DNA of 64,000 nt from Chrysophaeum taylorii (lineage: Eukaryota > Sar > Pelagophyceae > Pelagomonadales > Pelagomonadaceae). The notes under the pieces are model-generated. The model did no database searches, was not told the origin of the DNA, and was given only the letters and a program-made list of their open reading frames with translations. Where the stretch lies: contig JAQMWT010000351.1 of the NCBI GenBank assembly GCA_029834535.1, positions 1 through 64,000 of the forward strand, in the 5' to 3' direction. Position 1 is the first letter of the stretch. The number at the start of each line of letters is the position of its first letter. A program made the translations under genes and the position numbers. This document shows, piece by piece, positions 55,468 to 64,000 of this stretch.

Positions 55468-57144
55468 ATGGAGGAGGTACGGTTCCAAGAGGAGGAGGAA
55501 GAAGAAACGGCAACAAGCCACGCCCCCGAGCAGCACCGGAGGAGGAGCTCGGGGTATTACGATTACGAGGGCACCCACTCCGGGGACGCGTCGGTGGCGA
55601 AGCGCTTGGACCGGCTCGAGGAAGAAGACTCGGACGACGAGGTTCTGATGAACTCGGTCCACGAAGGTGGGTTCGACGCGGCCGAATTCTGGCTCCAGGT
55701 GTCGCTCCACTTGTTTTATCCGTTGAGTCTTTTGTGGTACCCGCGGTCGCGGTGGCCCCAGGGAGCGCGGAACCAGGTCCTGCTCTCGACGAACCTCTTT
55801 AGCCTCCAGTTCCACGCGTTCCCTTTCGTTTGTTGGGCGCAGCTAATTTTGTACTTGAGTCGTCCTCCGATGGACGTGTCGATCGAGGAAGTTTTCACGG
55901 TGCCGTTTTTGCTGGTACTGTCGCGGATCGTTTTGATCGGTCTCAAGTACGCGACGTTAACCGCGGGCGAGCGCGACGCTTTCTTTAGGGAAACCGATGC
56001 CACAAAAGCGAAAAAGTGGCTGCTCCAGTCCCAGTTGATCAGCGGCTGGTTGGCGCAGCGCGACGACGTGCTGAAGAGCGAGCTCCGCGGCGCGGCCACG
56101 AAGCTCGGGATCGACCTTCCAAAGACGTACTTCGTCGTAGAAGCGAACGAACAAAAGGAACTCGAATCCCTGACCGCGTGGAACCGGCTCATGCGCTCGA
56201 GCAGCACGGTGCAGCTGTTCGAAGGAGAGGAGGAGTGCAAGATTCCTGTCGGCAGGGTCATAGAAATTCTGCTGCGAGCCGCGCGCGCCAAGGCGCCCGT
56301 TTTGGGGTTCAAGGCGGCTACGGTCTTGGGATTTATCTTCGCCGCGGTCCCGGTAATCATCCGGGATCGCCGCAGGGGCGACTGGATCAGCCTGTGCTCG
56401 CTTCTGGTTTCGGTCTACGTAACGTCGTTGGGTGCCACGATATTTATCATCTTCCTGTCGGTCAACGTCGTCCATTACTACCGGACGTCCGTAGTCTCGC
56501 GATGGGTCGCGCTTTTGATTAGAGTGAGTTTCGAAGCCCATCCCCACTTTCCCCAGATTCAACTCTGCCAACATTCCAAGTTCGGGGCGCACAACACCCT
56601 CGCTTGGATCCAGTGCAGATCGCTCTTGTGTTACTTTGGCAAGCGCTACGAACAACGACTGGATTCGTACGTGGCGTTGGCCGCGTTTATATCGGTCGTC
56701 GGCATTTCTGTCCCGACCCTCAAGCTCCTGCGCGCGGGCGGCTTTGGAGACGGAGACGACGACGACCTCCAATCTGACCTGGCACGCATGCGGCGCCAGA
56801 GCTTCACGTGGGTAGCCGTGCTCCTTTTCATCCTCTCGATGTCGGTCTTGACCGTATCCGTGCTTTTCGCGAGCCAGGGTAATCGCCACTTCGAATCTGC
56901 CCTCGCGTCGCTCTCCCAGCACCGGCTCAAGCTCCGGACCGCCATAACCGATGCCTGCCAAGTAGATGAGGCCTACGAAGCGACGCTCCAGCTCGCCAAG
57001 GACGAGCTCGACGTCCTCAACCGGATCCACGTGTTCCGCATCGCCGGCCAGCCCGCGGACGCCCCCATGGCCATCAACATCGCCACCACCTCAACGACCG
57101 TCGTTTTCTACTTTTTCGCTGCCCTTTTCGGTCTTTTCTTATGA
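55468..57144 (+). CDS. Eight-segment membrane protein, paralogue 2 (unknown family)
   Basis: 558 aa from the ATG at 55468; the in-frame GTG two codons upstream was not used. It is collinear with the protein at 44481: AEFWLQVSLHLFYPLSLLWY, LLQSQLISGWLAQRDDVL, NVVHYYRTSVVSRWVALLIR, LAWIQCRSLLCYFGKRYEQR, LLRAGGFG and KDELDVLNRIHVFRIAGQPA. It differs mainly in an extra acidic N-terminus of about 45 residues (EEEEEETATSH...) and in a soluble loop. It is intact with no introns. The stop overlaps the ankyrin gene's stop by 6 bp. The promoter region is only 76 bp before the Copia LTR is reached. Confidence 0.82.
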   Translation: MEEVRFQEEEEEETATSHAPEQHRRRSSGYYDYEGTHSGDASVAKRLDRLEEEDSDDEVLMNSVHEGGFDAAEFWLQVSLHLFYPLSLLWYPRSRWPQGARNQVLLSTNLFSLQFHAFPFVCWAQLILYLSRPPMDVSIEEVFTVPFLLVLSRIVLIGLKYATLTAGERDAFFRETDATKAKKWLLQSQLISGWLAQRDDVLKSELRGAATKLGIDLPKTYFVVEANEQKELESLTAWNRLMRSSSTVQLFEGEEECKIPVGRVIEILLRAARAKAPVLGFKAATVLGFIFAAVPVIIRDRRRGDWISLCSLLVSVYVTSLGATIFIIFLSVNVVHYYRTSVVSRWVALLIRVSFEAHPHFPQIQLCQHSKFGAHNTLAWIQCRSLLCYFGKRYEQRLDSYVALAAFISVVGISVPTLKLLRAGGFGDGDDDDLQSDLARMRRQSFTWVAVLLFILSMSVLTVSVLFASQGNRHFESALASLSQHRLKLRTAITDACQVDEAYEATLQLAKDELDVLNRIHVFRIAGQPADAPMAINIATTSTTVVFYFFAALFGLFL

Positions 57145-57816
57145 CGGCGATATTACGAGTCGCGACTTCCGCCGGGGCATCCCCCCTTTCCTCCTCAGAA
57201 ATTGGAGGACGTCCGCGTGGCCCGCCTGGCACGCAAAGTCCCACGGCGTGATCCCGTGCTTGTCCTCGATCCTCGGGTTCGCCCCGCTCTCCACCAGAAC
57301 CCGGGCGGACTCGATCCTGCGCGTCGCGCACGACGCCCAGCACGCCGTCCGCCCGTCCTCGTCGCGCAGATCCACCTCCGCCCCGGCGTCGACGAGAAAC
57401 TTCACCACGTCCACGTGGCCCGCCACGGCGCTCGCATACAACGGCGATCGTCCGAAGGCGTCCGCGCCGTCCACCGCGGCCTTGCCCGCCAACAGCGCCG
57501 CGACCGCGTCGACGTGTCCCGCCTCCGCCGCGATCAGCAGAGCACAATACTGGTCCTCGTCGCGCGCGTCCAAATCAACGCCGGCCTCGATGCACCGCTG
57601 CACCGCGCTCACGTCCCCAACTTCCGCCGCGTGCCACAACGTCTCCGTATCCAACAAAGGCATCAAGGTCACGTGGCCGTCCTTCTCGTCCATGGTCCGG
57701 TCGAACTCGTTCGGCTGCAAGAACGGCACCACGTCCCGCGAAACCAGGTCGTACTCCTCGACGCCCCCGAACCAGCTGCAGCTCAAGATCATCTCATTGC
57801 ACCACCCCGCGTCCAT
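57139..57816 (-). CDS. Ankyrin-repeat protein
   Basis: 225 aa from the ATG at 57816; the frame stays open upstream to a TTG at 57894, giving a hydrophobic Val run that is probably leader DNA. About five ankyrin repeats fill residues 65-215: TLWHAAEVGDVSAVQRCIEA, ALLIAAEAGHVDAVAALLAG, PLYASAVAGHVDVVKFLVDA, ACWASCATRRIESARVLVES and PWDFACQAGHADVLQFLRRK. The N-terminus has no recognised domain. It is a protein-binding protein of unknown partner. It is convergent with the membrane-protein gene, the two coding ends overlapping by 6 bp. Confidence 0.85.
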   Translation of the reverse strand: MDAGWCNEMILSCSWFGGVEEYDLVSRDVVPFLQPNEFDRTMDEKDGHVTLMPLLDTETLWHAAEVGDVSAVQRCIEAGVDLDARDEDQYCALLIAAEAGHVDAVAALLAGKAAVDGADAFGRSPLYASAVAGHVDVVKFLVDAGAEVDLRDEDGRTACWASCATRRIESARVLVESGANPRIEDKHGITPWDFACQAGHADVLQFLRRKGGMPRRKSRLVISPS

Positions 57817-60620
57817 ATCTACTTCAACACCCTCCTTGTATACAACAACAACAACAACTCGAACCCACAACAACACCGCCGCCCCTGCCGCCAATAGAGA
57901 GGAGTACTACACGTACGTCATCATTTTAGGGGCTTTTCTTTCTCTATTCGAAATATTTACAATTCTCTCGTCGTCAAAAAGGCGGCGCCCTTCATTCAAC
58001 AACGGCCACTCTAGAAGCAGCTTCTAGAGATATCTAAAAAGACATCCATCCTTCCTCTCTAATAACCCTTTTTGATGATTGATTGATTGATTGACACGTC
58101 GTCGTACCTAGAGGGTATGGGTAGATTCAACATAGTCTGCATTGTCTCTAGCCCTGTTGAGAGACGTTCTCCCTTGTTTCCCCAAGCTTGAGAGACTGGA
58201 CCGGGACGGAAGGTGTTCAAGGTTGGTATTAGCGCCGCAGAGGCCACCAAACATGTGCTCAAGACCCTTCGTGACCCCTAGAGGCACAGAGACCGTCGAT
58301 ACGACTGGTGGCAGTTTTGCTTTCCGCCTTCGTTTCAGCCAATCATCCAATAGAGAAGAAGGTATGCCCTGCGCGCCGAGGCGATGGGCCCAGCGAGCAT
58401 CGATATGCGGGGACTCACTGCGGGAACTCGCGAGGTTATCGACCCTACATTAGCGCGATGCACATGTTGGTGGGCTTTATGCACGCTTCAGCACAACCAA
58501 CCTGACTCGGCATCGATCAAGCGCTCCGAGCCTCGCGGAGAGCGTCTGCGTCTGCGGACAACTGTCGGAAATATCGTTCTCACCGCAGTCGCCCACCTTA
58601 TCGACCGTCTTATGCCGCAACGTGAACACCGATGAACAACAAAAGTGGTCATTGCGCACCCCTGAATATTATAGAAACATCGACCAGCCTTCCCCTAATA
58701 TACGACTCGCAGCAAGGAGGCAGCAGCGAGGCAGGTCGCGCCGTAGGTATCTGTCGATAGATCGACGAGGTGGAGGCCCTCGGGGACTGCCACGAGTGCG
58801 CGTAAATACGGGCTAGCGGGTAGAGTCCGCGTAAATACGGGCTAGCGGGTAGAGTCCGCGTCGGGCACGGCATGTGCGTAGCAATCCGCTTTGCCCCGGA
58901 CAAGTTACAGGAGACACCTTACGCAGTAAATTTGTACAAAGTTCATGGCAAAATGTTTCCATCAAAGACAGTATAAGCTCACCAATACCTACGTAATACT
59001 GCTATGTCGTAAAATAAGGTCTCTGGAGTATTATGGGGGGCTCAAGCAACGGGATTGGACACGGTGCTCACCAACGCTGCCTGCACGACACATAGTACTA
59101 GCACGCGCGCGCTCGTGCAGACTGCACTAAACCAAACCCACGCCGACCCTCCCCGAGCTCCCCCAATTCCCACTTCCCTGGAGTAGTCGGTGCTTAGCAT
59201 ATTATTTGTCGGGAGTCTCGAGTCGAGTGAGCTGTGGTTGGTGCTCGCATGGAAGCCCCTCGGGCAGAGCAGAGCAGGCCGTTTCAACGCGCCAAGATGA
59301 TCAACTTACACGACGACATCACGACATCGTCCTGGTTCAACGCGAGTTCAGCCTTCTTGACCTTGGGCTTGAGGCCAGGATTGGCTCGCTTGACGTCGGA
59401 TTCAACACGCGTGGCGGGAATCCTGTTGCGACAAGGCCCGATAACGACAGCCAGCCTCCCTGGGCGGCCATTGCACGACGAGGACTTGTGCATGGTGTTG
59501 TGCTTTTGGAGTCGAGAGGACGGATCGTATGAGGATCCACTGTACACCTAGTGGTGGTGGTTTTCGAGGACGAAGACGTAGTAAGAACCGTTGTTTACGG
59601 ACTCATCGTTCATCATGCCCAAGTCGGCTCGACGAGAGCGGCGCGGCATCCTTCGTCGCTATGGCGGCGTACCTTCATCGCATCGCAGTCGGTCGCCTCG
59701 GCTACAGGTTTGCGCTTGGAGAGCTTGATGCAAAGGCGCAAACACGCCAGCAGTGCGATAGAGTCGTCGCTTCGCTGGGGCGCTCGTCTTCGTTATCGAG
59801 GAATGTGCAGTCATCACCCTTATAACATCGTCGACATCGCTATCACGGTCGCTCCATTTAATGGAGTCCATACTGCTGTCAAATGATCCCCCATATCTTC
59901 TTCTCTGAAACGGCGTCCGTTGCGCCAAGAAGACCGTGGGTTTTTTTAAGTCGACTACTCAGAGGGGGGGCAAGGGCGTCGAGGGGTTTTGGTTGATTGC
60001 GCGAAGACGTGAGGGATGCGGGAAAAGCGAAGGTATCTCGTGCACGGGTGGGGCTCTGCAGACCCGGCTTCAGGACCGTAGCTACGAGCTGGATTCCGCC
60101 AAGCCAGCATGGACCGGCGAATTCGTCAGAGGCGGTCCAGAGAGTTATTATGTTTATATTTGTGTATGACTTTCTGGAACTCCGACACTTCACTCCTGAT
60201 GCCCTAGACCAACTTCAACCTCTCTTTCTTTGCGGATTTTCTCTCCGTTCAGTACGGCTTTCCCTCGATTCATACCCCGGTCATTCCTTCCCGTTTTCCA
60301 CTTTTAAACTAGGCATTTAGCCCGTCTGGCCCTTCCTCTTTCTCGAAGCGCTCCACCATGCTTGCCGAAAGATGCAGAGTCCTCTCGTGAAGATGACGGT
60401 AGCTATGTGTCTCTCTGACAGTGTGAAAGCTAGCAGGTCACTGTGTACCTGTGATGTCAGGCACTCTATTTGTCCCTCGCACGTACCATGTGGTGAGGCG
60501 GAATGGTCTAGTGCCACCTAAGACCGCACGCGGTCGCTACCCACCTCTCGGGAAGCGGGGAGAAGAAGGATCTATCGCCGTAGTAACGGTAAGGAACTCC
60601 CAGGCTTTAGAGCCAGCAGT
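57817..60620. other. Intergenic region, no gene recognised
   Basis: About 2.8 kb. Frames are short and overlap on both strands, and none fits a known family. A stretch at about 59280-59930 (minus) has three overlapping short frames and could be a worn transposon, but I cannot name it. It also contains a TTGATTGATTGATTGA run near 58076 and a 29-bp duplication at 58799. Confidence 0.4.
58799..58856. repeat. 29-bp perfect tandem duplication
   Basis: Two identical units, 58799-58827 and 58828-58856, beginning CGCGTAAATACGGGC. No function is apparent. Confidence 0.85.
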
Positions 60621-63608
60621 TTAGTCGTTCCTCCTCGACGCGTGCGGCACCACGCGCTGGCGCTTGGCATCCCGCGTCTTGGCTCGCGCCACCTGAGCAC
60701 GCTTGCTGTTCTTTTCGAAGGATTCGGGACGGAGTTCCTTGATAATCTCCGGGAGGAGATCACAGATGGCCTTCCAGTTGGATTCTTGACCGGGTTGCAG
60801 ACGCGCGTTGACGCGATCCTCGAGCAGTTTGACACCCTGCTGCTCGCCGTGCTTTTCGATATAGTCGAAGATAGGCTTGCGCTTCTCGTACGCCGTGTTA
60901 AACTTGCGGCTTTTGCCTCTCGGATCGCGCGCTCTGGCGCTGCGCCAGGAGAAACCCGTTTTGCCGGTACCCGGGCGCCTGATGGGACCGTAGTACTCGT
61001 CAAGGTACTTGAGAGGAGCACCGCCGCCGACGCCGCGGAAGTACTCTTCGGCCAACTCCCCTATGGTCGCTGGGCATGAGGCGAGCTTCGTCGCAAGAGC
61101 GAAGTTTGGAAGCGCGGGGGGGTCAACCGGCCAGGTCGATTTATCCGACACAACCAGTCTTTGTTGACCAAACAGAAGGGCGTCGTCTGAGGCGTCGTTT
61201 GAGTCGGCGGCCGAAGCTCGTGGCGGTGTCTCTGGAAACAAAGCGGGAGTGGTCGCAGGGGGGTCCGATATCGCGCCGGTGAGACTCCGCGGCGCGTCAT
61301 TGCCACATATTTGGTCGTGGATCTCGCTGATGTGCCTAGCAGGCGTTCCGCTTAATCGCATCTGGATTGGCTGCGCAGGTGGACCGCTGGCCGAGCCTGT
61401 GACCTTGTGCTGCTCCAGCATCGTCGCGACCGAACCAAGCACCTCGCGAGCGAAGGCGGCGCACTTCTCATCTCCCCGTTCCTGCGCTGCCTCCGCAGTG
61501 CGCTGCAGCTGGTTGGCGCCTTGGTCCGTCATGGCCTGGAGGAGCTCCTGCCGGAATGTTAAGAAGCCGTAGGCGTCGTCGTTGAAAGGTGCGTGAGAGA
61601 AGACGTGGAAGTGCTTCATTTTCCCGTAAAGGACCGCGAGGTCCTGCCAGAGTACGACGGCGAGATGCTCGACGACCTCGACAAACTGCTTCGTGGCGAG
61701 GTCGAGGTCGTCTTTATTAAAGTCGGGCGATTCGAGCCACTCGTAGTATGAGTCCAGCAATGTCGCGAAAACCTTCTTCACCAACGGCTCGGGAGGTTGG
61801 ACCAACGCACGCAACAAGAAGAAGTATCCGGATCGGGTCGGGAACCCGGCGGTATGCCGGATCATATCCCACGGCAGGTCGGTGAGGTAGCTTCGGTTCA
61901 GCGCCGTGAATCCACGATAATTCCCGGCGCGCCCAACTTGCTGCTCCGAGACGCCGCTGGCAATCCCGTCTCGCAACGACCTCCCGCGATTGAGGTGGAC
62001 TTTCTTCGGGGCATTCACCAGCGGGTTGCGAATGTTCGCGTACATCCAGCTGCAGTGGTTGGACATCGTCTGCGGCGTGAGGCTTGCGCGCACGTTAAAA
62101 ATGCCGTTGCGACAGTTGCAGCCCGGGAGCACGTGGAAGGAATAAAAATCTCGATGGAGGCAACCCTCCTCGTCGCGTTCGGGGCGCCACCGGGGCACGT
62201 CCACCTTAAATACGACGTACAATTCGAAGAACGACAGCGCCAAGTGGAATTGCAGGCACAGCTCGGGCTTCGCCGCGTGTCGCATCGACGCGCTTAACAT
62301 AACCTTGCCGTCGAGGTTGGATTTTCCGTTGTTGAGCGCAAAGACAACTACCCGGCACGGTTGCGGTCCCTCTCTCGCCATCGCGCACGCCAGAAATACG
62401 TCGGCCAGCTGGAGTTTCCTCGCGTCGTCCCCTCGAAACGAAAGCGAATCGCGAAGCAGCTGCGACACGCGCATGAGCATCGCCTGCTTTTCGGCAAGCT
62501 TGTGAGGGCGAGCGGAGTCCTCGAACAGCCCGATTGTGCTCAACTGGTACTTTTGCTTGTCGTCGTAGTCGCCGTTGATGTTACGACCCGAGGCCCTATC
62601 TCCGCAGAGCTCCTCGCGCCGCATTGCCGTCTGGTGCGCGTGCTCCTCGAGAATGGCTTTGAGCTGCGAGGACGAGACGCTGTCAAGACGACGGCTGATC
62701 GGCCAAAACGCGAGGCGTACCTGGCCACCAGCGCGAGGCGCGGGAACGCCGTCCAGTTCCGCGCGGAACTCATCGTCGAGCCTCTGAGCCGCTTGCAAGT
62801 CGGTGACCGCCTTGATGGCCTGGCGCACGGATTCGATCCCGACCCCCCTCCCGGCGCCGCCCGTGCCGGGCGCGGGCTTGCCGTTCTTCAGCTTCGGCCG
62901 AACCGTTACGAACGCGGCGAGCCAGAGCTCGACCGTCGACGGCACCGCGGCGCCGGAGTACACCTGCTTGTCGACGGGCATCGTCATGCCGCAGACGACG
63001 TCGCCCGGCGTCGCGTGACACCAAGCATACCAATGCCTCGCCCAGAGGTCGTACGCCTCCGCCGTGACCTTATTCTTTCGATGCGCCTCGACAACTTCGC
63101 GGCGCGCGAGACGCGACGCGCGGAGAGCGTCGTCCGTCGGCGCCGTCGCGGCGTCCGCCGGCCGCTCGCCGCGTTCGTCCATCGCTCGAGCGCGCGCGGG
63201 TTCTCGTTGACTGCGCGTTGAAGTGTCGCCGACGGCATCAACGACCGGCCTCCCGCGCAGCGTCAGCACTGCAAGTTTCTCGTTGTCGCTGCGACTCTGG
63301 GTTTCGGACCGGTCGCCTTGGGACGCCTCAACGGCTCGAACGCGACGCGTCTCCCGGGAGACAATCCGTTGGTTCGGGAGACGCGCCGCGCGTCTCCTGG
63401 CTTTATTTACCGTATAGTAGACGCGAACCCCTGGGTTCTCGGCCGTGGCTTGCTCGAAATGACCGTGTCTCCGATGGCCACCACCGCGCGCAGCGTCGAG
63501 TGCCAACAACTTGGCTCTCCTCCCCAAGTCCGGCAATTCGGTGGCTGCCGTCGTCGTCGTCAAAAAAACAACCTCGTCGTCGTCGTCGTCGTCTGATTCA
63601 TCCCTCAA
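60621..63608 (-). mobile_element. Crypton DNA transposon encoding a tyrosine recombinase with GCR1_C-like DNA-binding domain
   Basis: One uninterrupted 995-codon frame; the first ATG is at 63182 (853 aa) and the frame is open to a TTG at 63608, so the N-terminus is uncertain. The core has a catalytic Arg region (SFRGDDARKLQLADVF, about 62420), HLNR (about 61990; His and Arg) and the nucleophile Tyr in NRSYLTDLPWD (about 61888). These are embedded in GVSEQQVGRAGNYRGFTALN, matching Crypton recombinases ('GVSxxQIxRAGxW...CYLTxLP'). The C-terminus (about 61090-60800; LASCPATIGELAEEYFRG, EYYGPIRR, KPIFDYIEKH) fits the GCR1_C DNA-binding domain typical of Cryptons. The enzyme would excise and insert circular DNA by strand exchange. 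Ends are not visible, as expected, because Cryptons lack inverted repeats. It looks intact. Confidence 0.82.
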
Positions 63609-63886
63609 TCTTTTTTTCCAGCCGCCAAAAGTTCTTTCACAACAACAACAGGTGAATGGAATGGTACAGATGGGGGAGATTTTCAGCCTTCGCGGCGGCG
63701 GCGTCGTTTACGCGCGAGGAGTTTGGGGTAGTCTGGGGAGCAACGCGCGGCCTCTCCAGGCGGCAACGACGTCACTCCTCGCGCATTCATTTCGTTCTCG
63801 TTGTCCAGACAACTCGTTCGGTTGTAAAATCAGCAGCACACGTCTTGCGACAGCTTCAAATTATATAGACGACCCAACAACAAGTG
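63609..63886. other. Region upstream of the Crypton ORF
   Basis: No gene is recognised. It probably includes the Crypton leader and its unknown right boundary. It begins with GTC-run and homopolymer DNA at the ORF's open 5' end. Confidence 0.4.
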
Positions 63887-64000
63887 CAGGCCGCCAGTAA
63901 GTTCACCCGGTCCTAGGCAGGGCGGCTACGCGAGGACGGAGTAGACGACAGTGCGCGCGTAGACGCCGGGAGGAGGAGGAGGAGGAGGAGTTTTGTTCTG
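63887..64000. repeat. Second copy of the AGTAAGTTCACC transposon terminus, running off the window
   Basis: It reads ACAAGTGCAGGCC, then AGTAAGTTCACCCGGTCC, then CAGTGCGCGCGTAGACGCCGGGAGG, in the same order as 49385-49730 but with only one repeat unit. At 49.7 kb the next thing is the helicase fragment, so a helicase-bearing copy may begin just past the window edge. It ends in a GGA run. Confidence 0.65.

Noticed and set aside
55957-57030. 357-codon minus-strand frame over the second membrane paralogue
   Set aside because: Antisense shadow; the plus-strand protein is conserved with its sister, and this frame is not.
59280-59930. Possible transposase fragment on the minus strand
   Set aside because: Three short overlapping frames without catalytic motifs; the resemblance was too weak to name a family.
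60480-60545. tRNA-like stretch (GGAATGGTCTAGTGCCACC)
   Set aside because: No B box, no acceptor pairing and no cloverleaf could be drawn.
62361-63221. 286-codon plus-strand frame over the Crypton
   Set aside because: Antisense of the recombinase, Arg-rich with no domain.

Overview
This is eukaryotic nuclear DNA from an organism whose genes are mostly compact and intronless, with one multi-exon gene carrying short GT-AG introns (about 45-81 bp), all embedded in dense transposon debris. My best guess is a stramenopile (ochrophyte/pelagophyte-like) alga. The reasons are an XK-related protein with DUF4116-type repeats, a Crypton, short-LTR Copia elements and eukaryotic [FeFe]-hydrogenase maturases with organelle-type presequences. 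This placement is an inference and only moderately secure.

Layout. At 1-7.8 kb lie three related Mutator-like (MULE) segments in direct tandem, separated by spacers packed with an AAGTTTGGTCA-type motif. At 7.75-8.93 kb is a frameshifted pseudogene of a CNBD-type K+ channel. At 8.98-13.7 kb are three intact genes: HydF (-), HydG (+) and HydE (-), the complete maturase set of [FeFe] hydrogenase. At 14.2-17.4 kb is a decayed hAT transposon with recognisable ends, lying 63 bp upstream of an intact TPR gene (17.4-18.7 kb). A second hAT C-terminal fragment lies at about 20 kb.

At 20.9-28.6 kb is one large multi-exon gene: a fatty-acyl-AMP-ligase-type adenylation domain, a long unassigned middle, a carrier-protein domain, and three membrane-plus-hexapeptide-acyltransferase units like the tail of bacterial epsilon-poly-lysine synthetase (Pls). 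At 29.2-30.5 kb is an XK-related membrane protein with exactly duplicated DUF4116-like repeats. At 31.1-33.0 and 40.8-42.9 kb are two copies of a bacterial-type beta-helix protein gene, the first decayed and the second nearly whole, with a broken Copia element (35.0-40.3 kb) between them. At 44.5-46.1 and 55.5-57.1 kb are two intact paralogous eight-segment membrane proteins of unknown family. A decayed coiled-coil ORF, a PIF1/Helitron-type helicase fragment and a second Copia element with 75-bp LTRs and a clean 5-bp target duplication lie between those two. An ankyrin-repeat gene overlaps the second paralogue tail to tail. At 60.6-63.6 kb is an apparently intact Crypton tyrosine recombinase.

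How the genes work together. HydE, HydF and HydG act as one pathway: HydG makes the CO/CN-bearing iron precursor, HydE helps make the dithiolate bridge, and HydF is the scaffold that delivers the 2Fe subcluster to HydA. HydA is not in this window. The FAAL-ACP-Pls-like gene would activate an acid, load it onto its own carrier domain and pass it to its own membrane acyltransferase modules; its product cannot be told from sequence. The rest is mostly mobile-element history, with two elements inserted within 80 bp upstream of intact host start codons.
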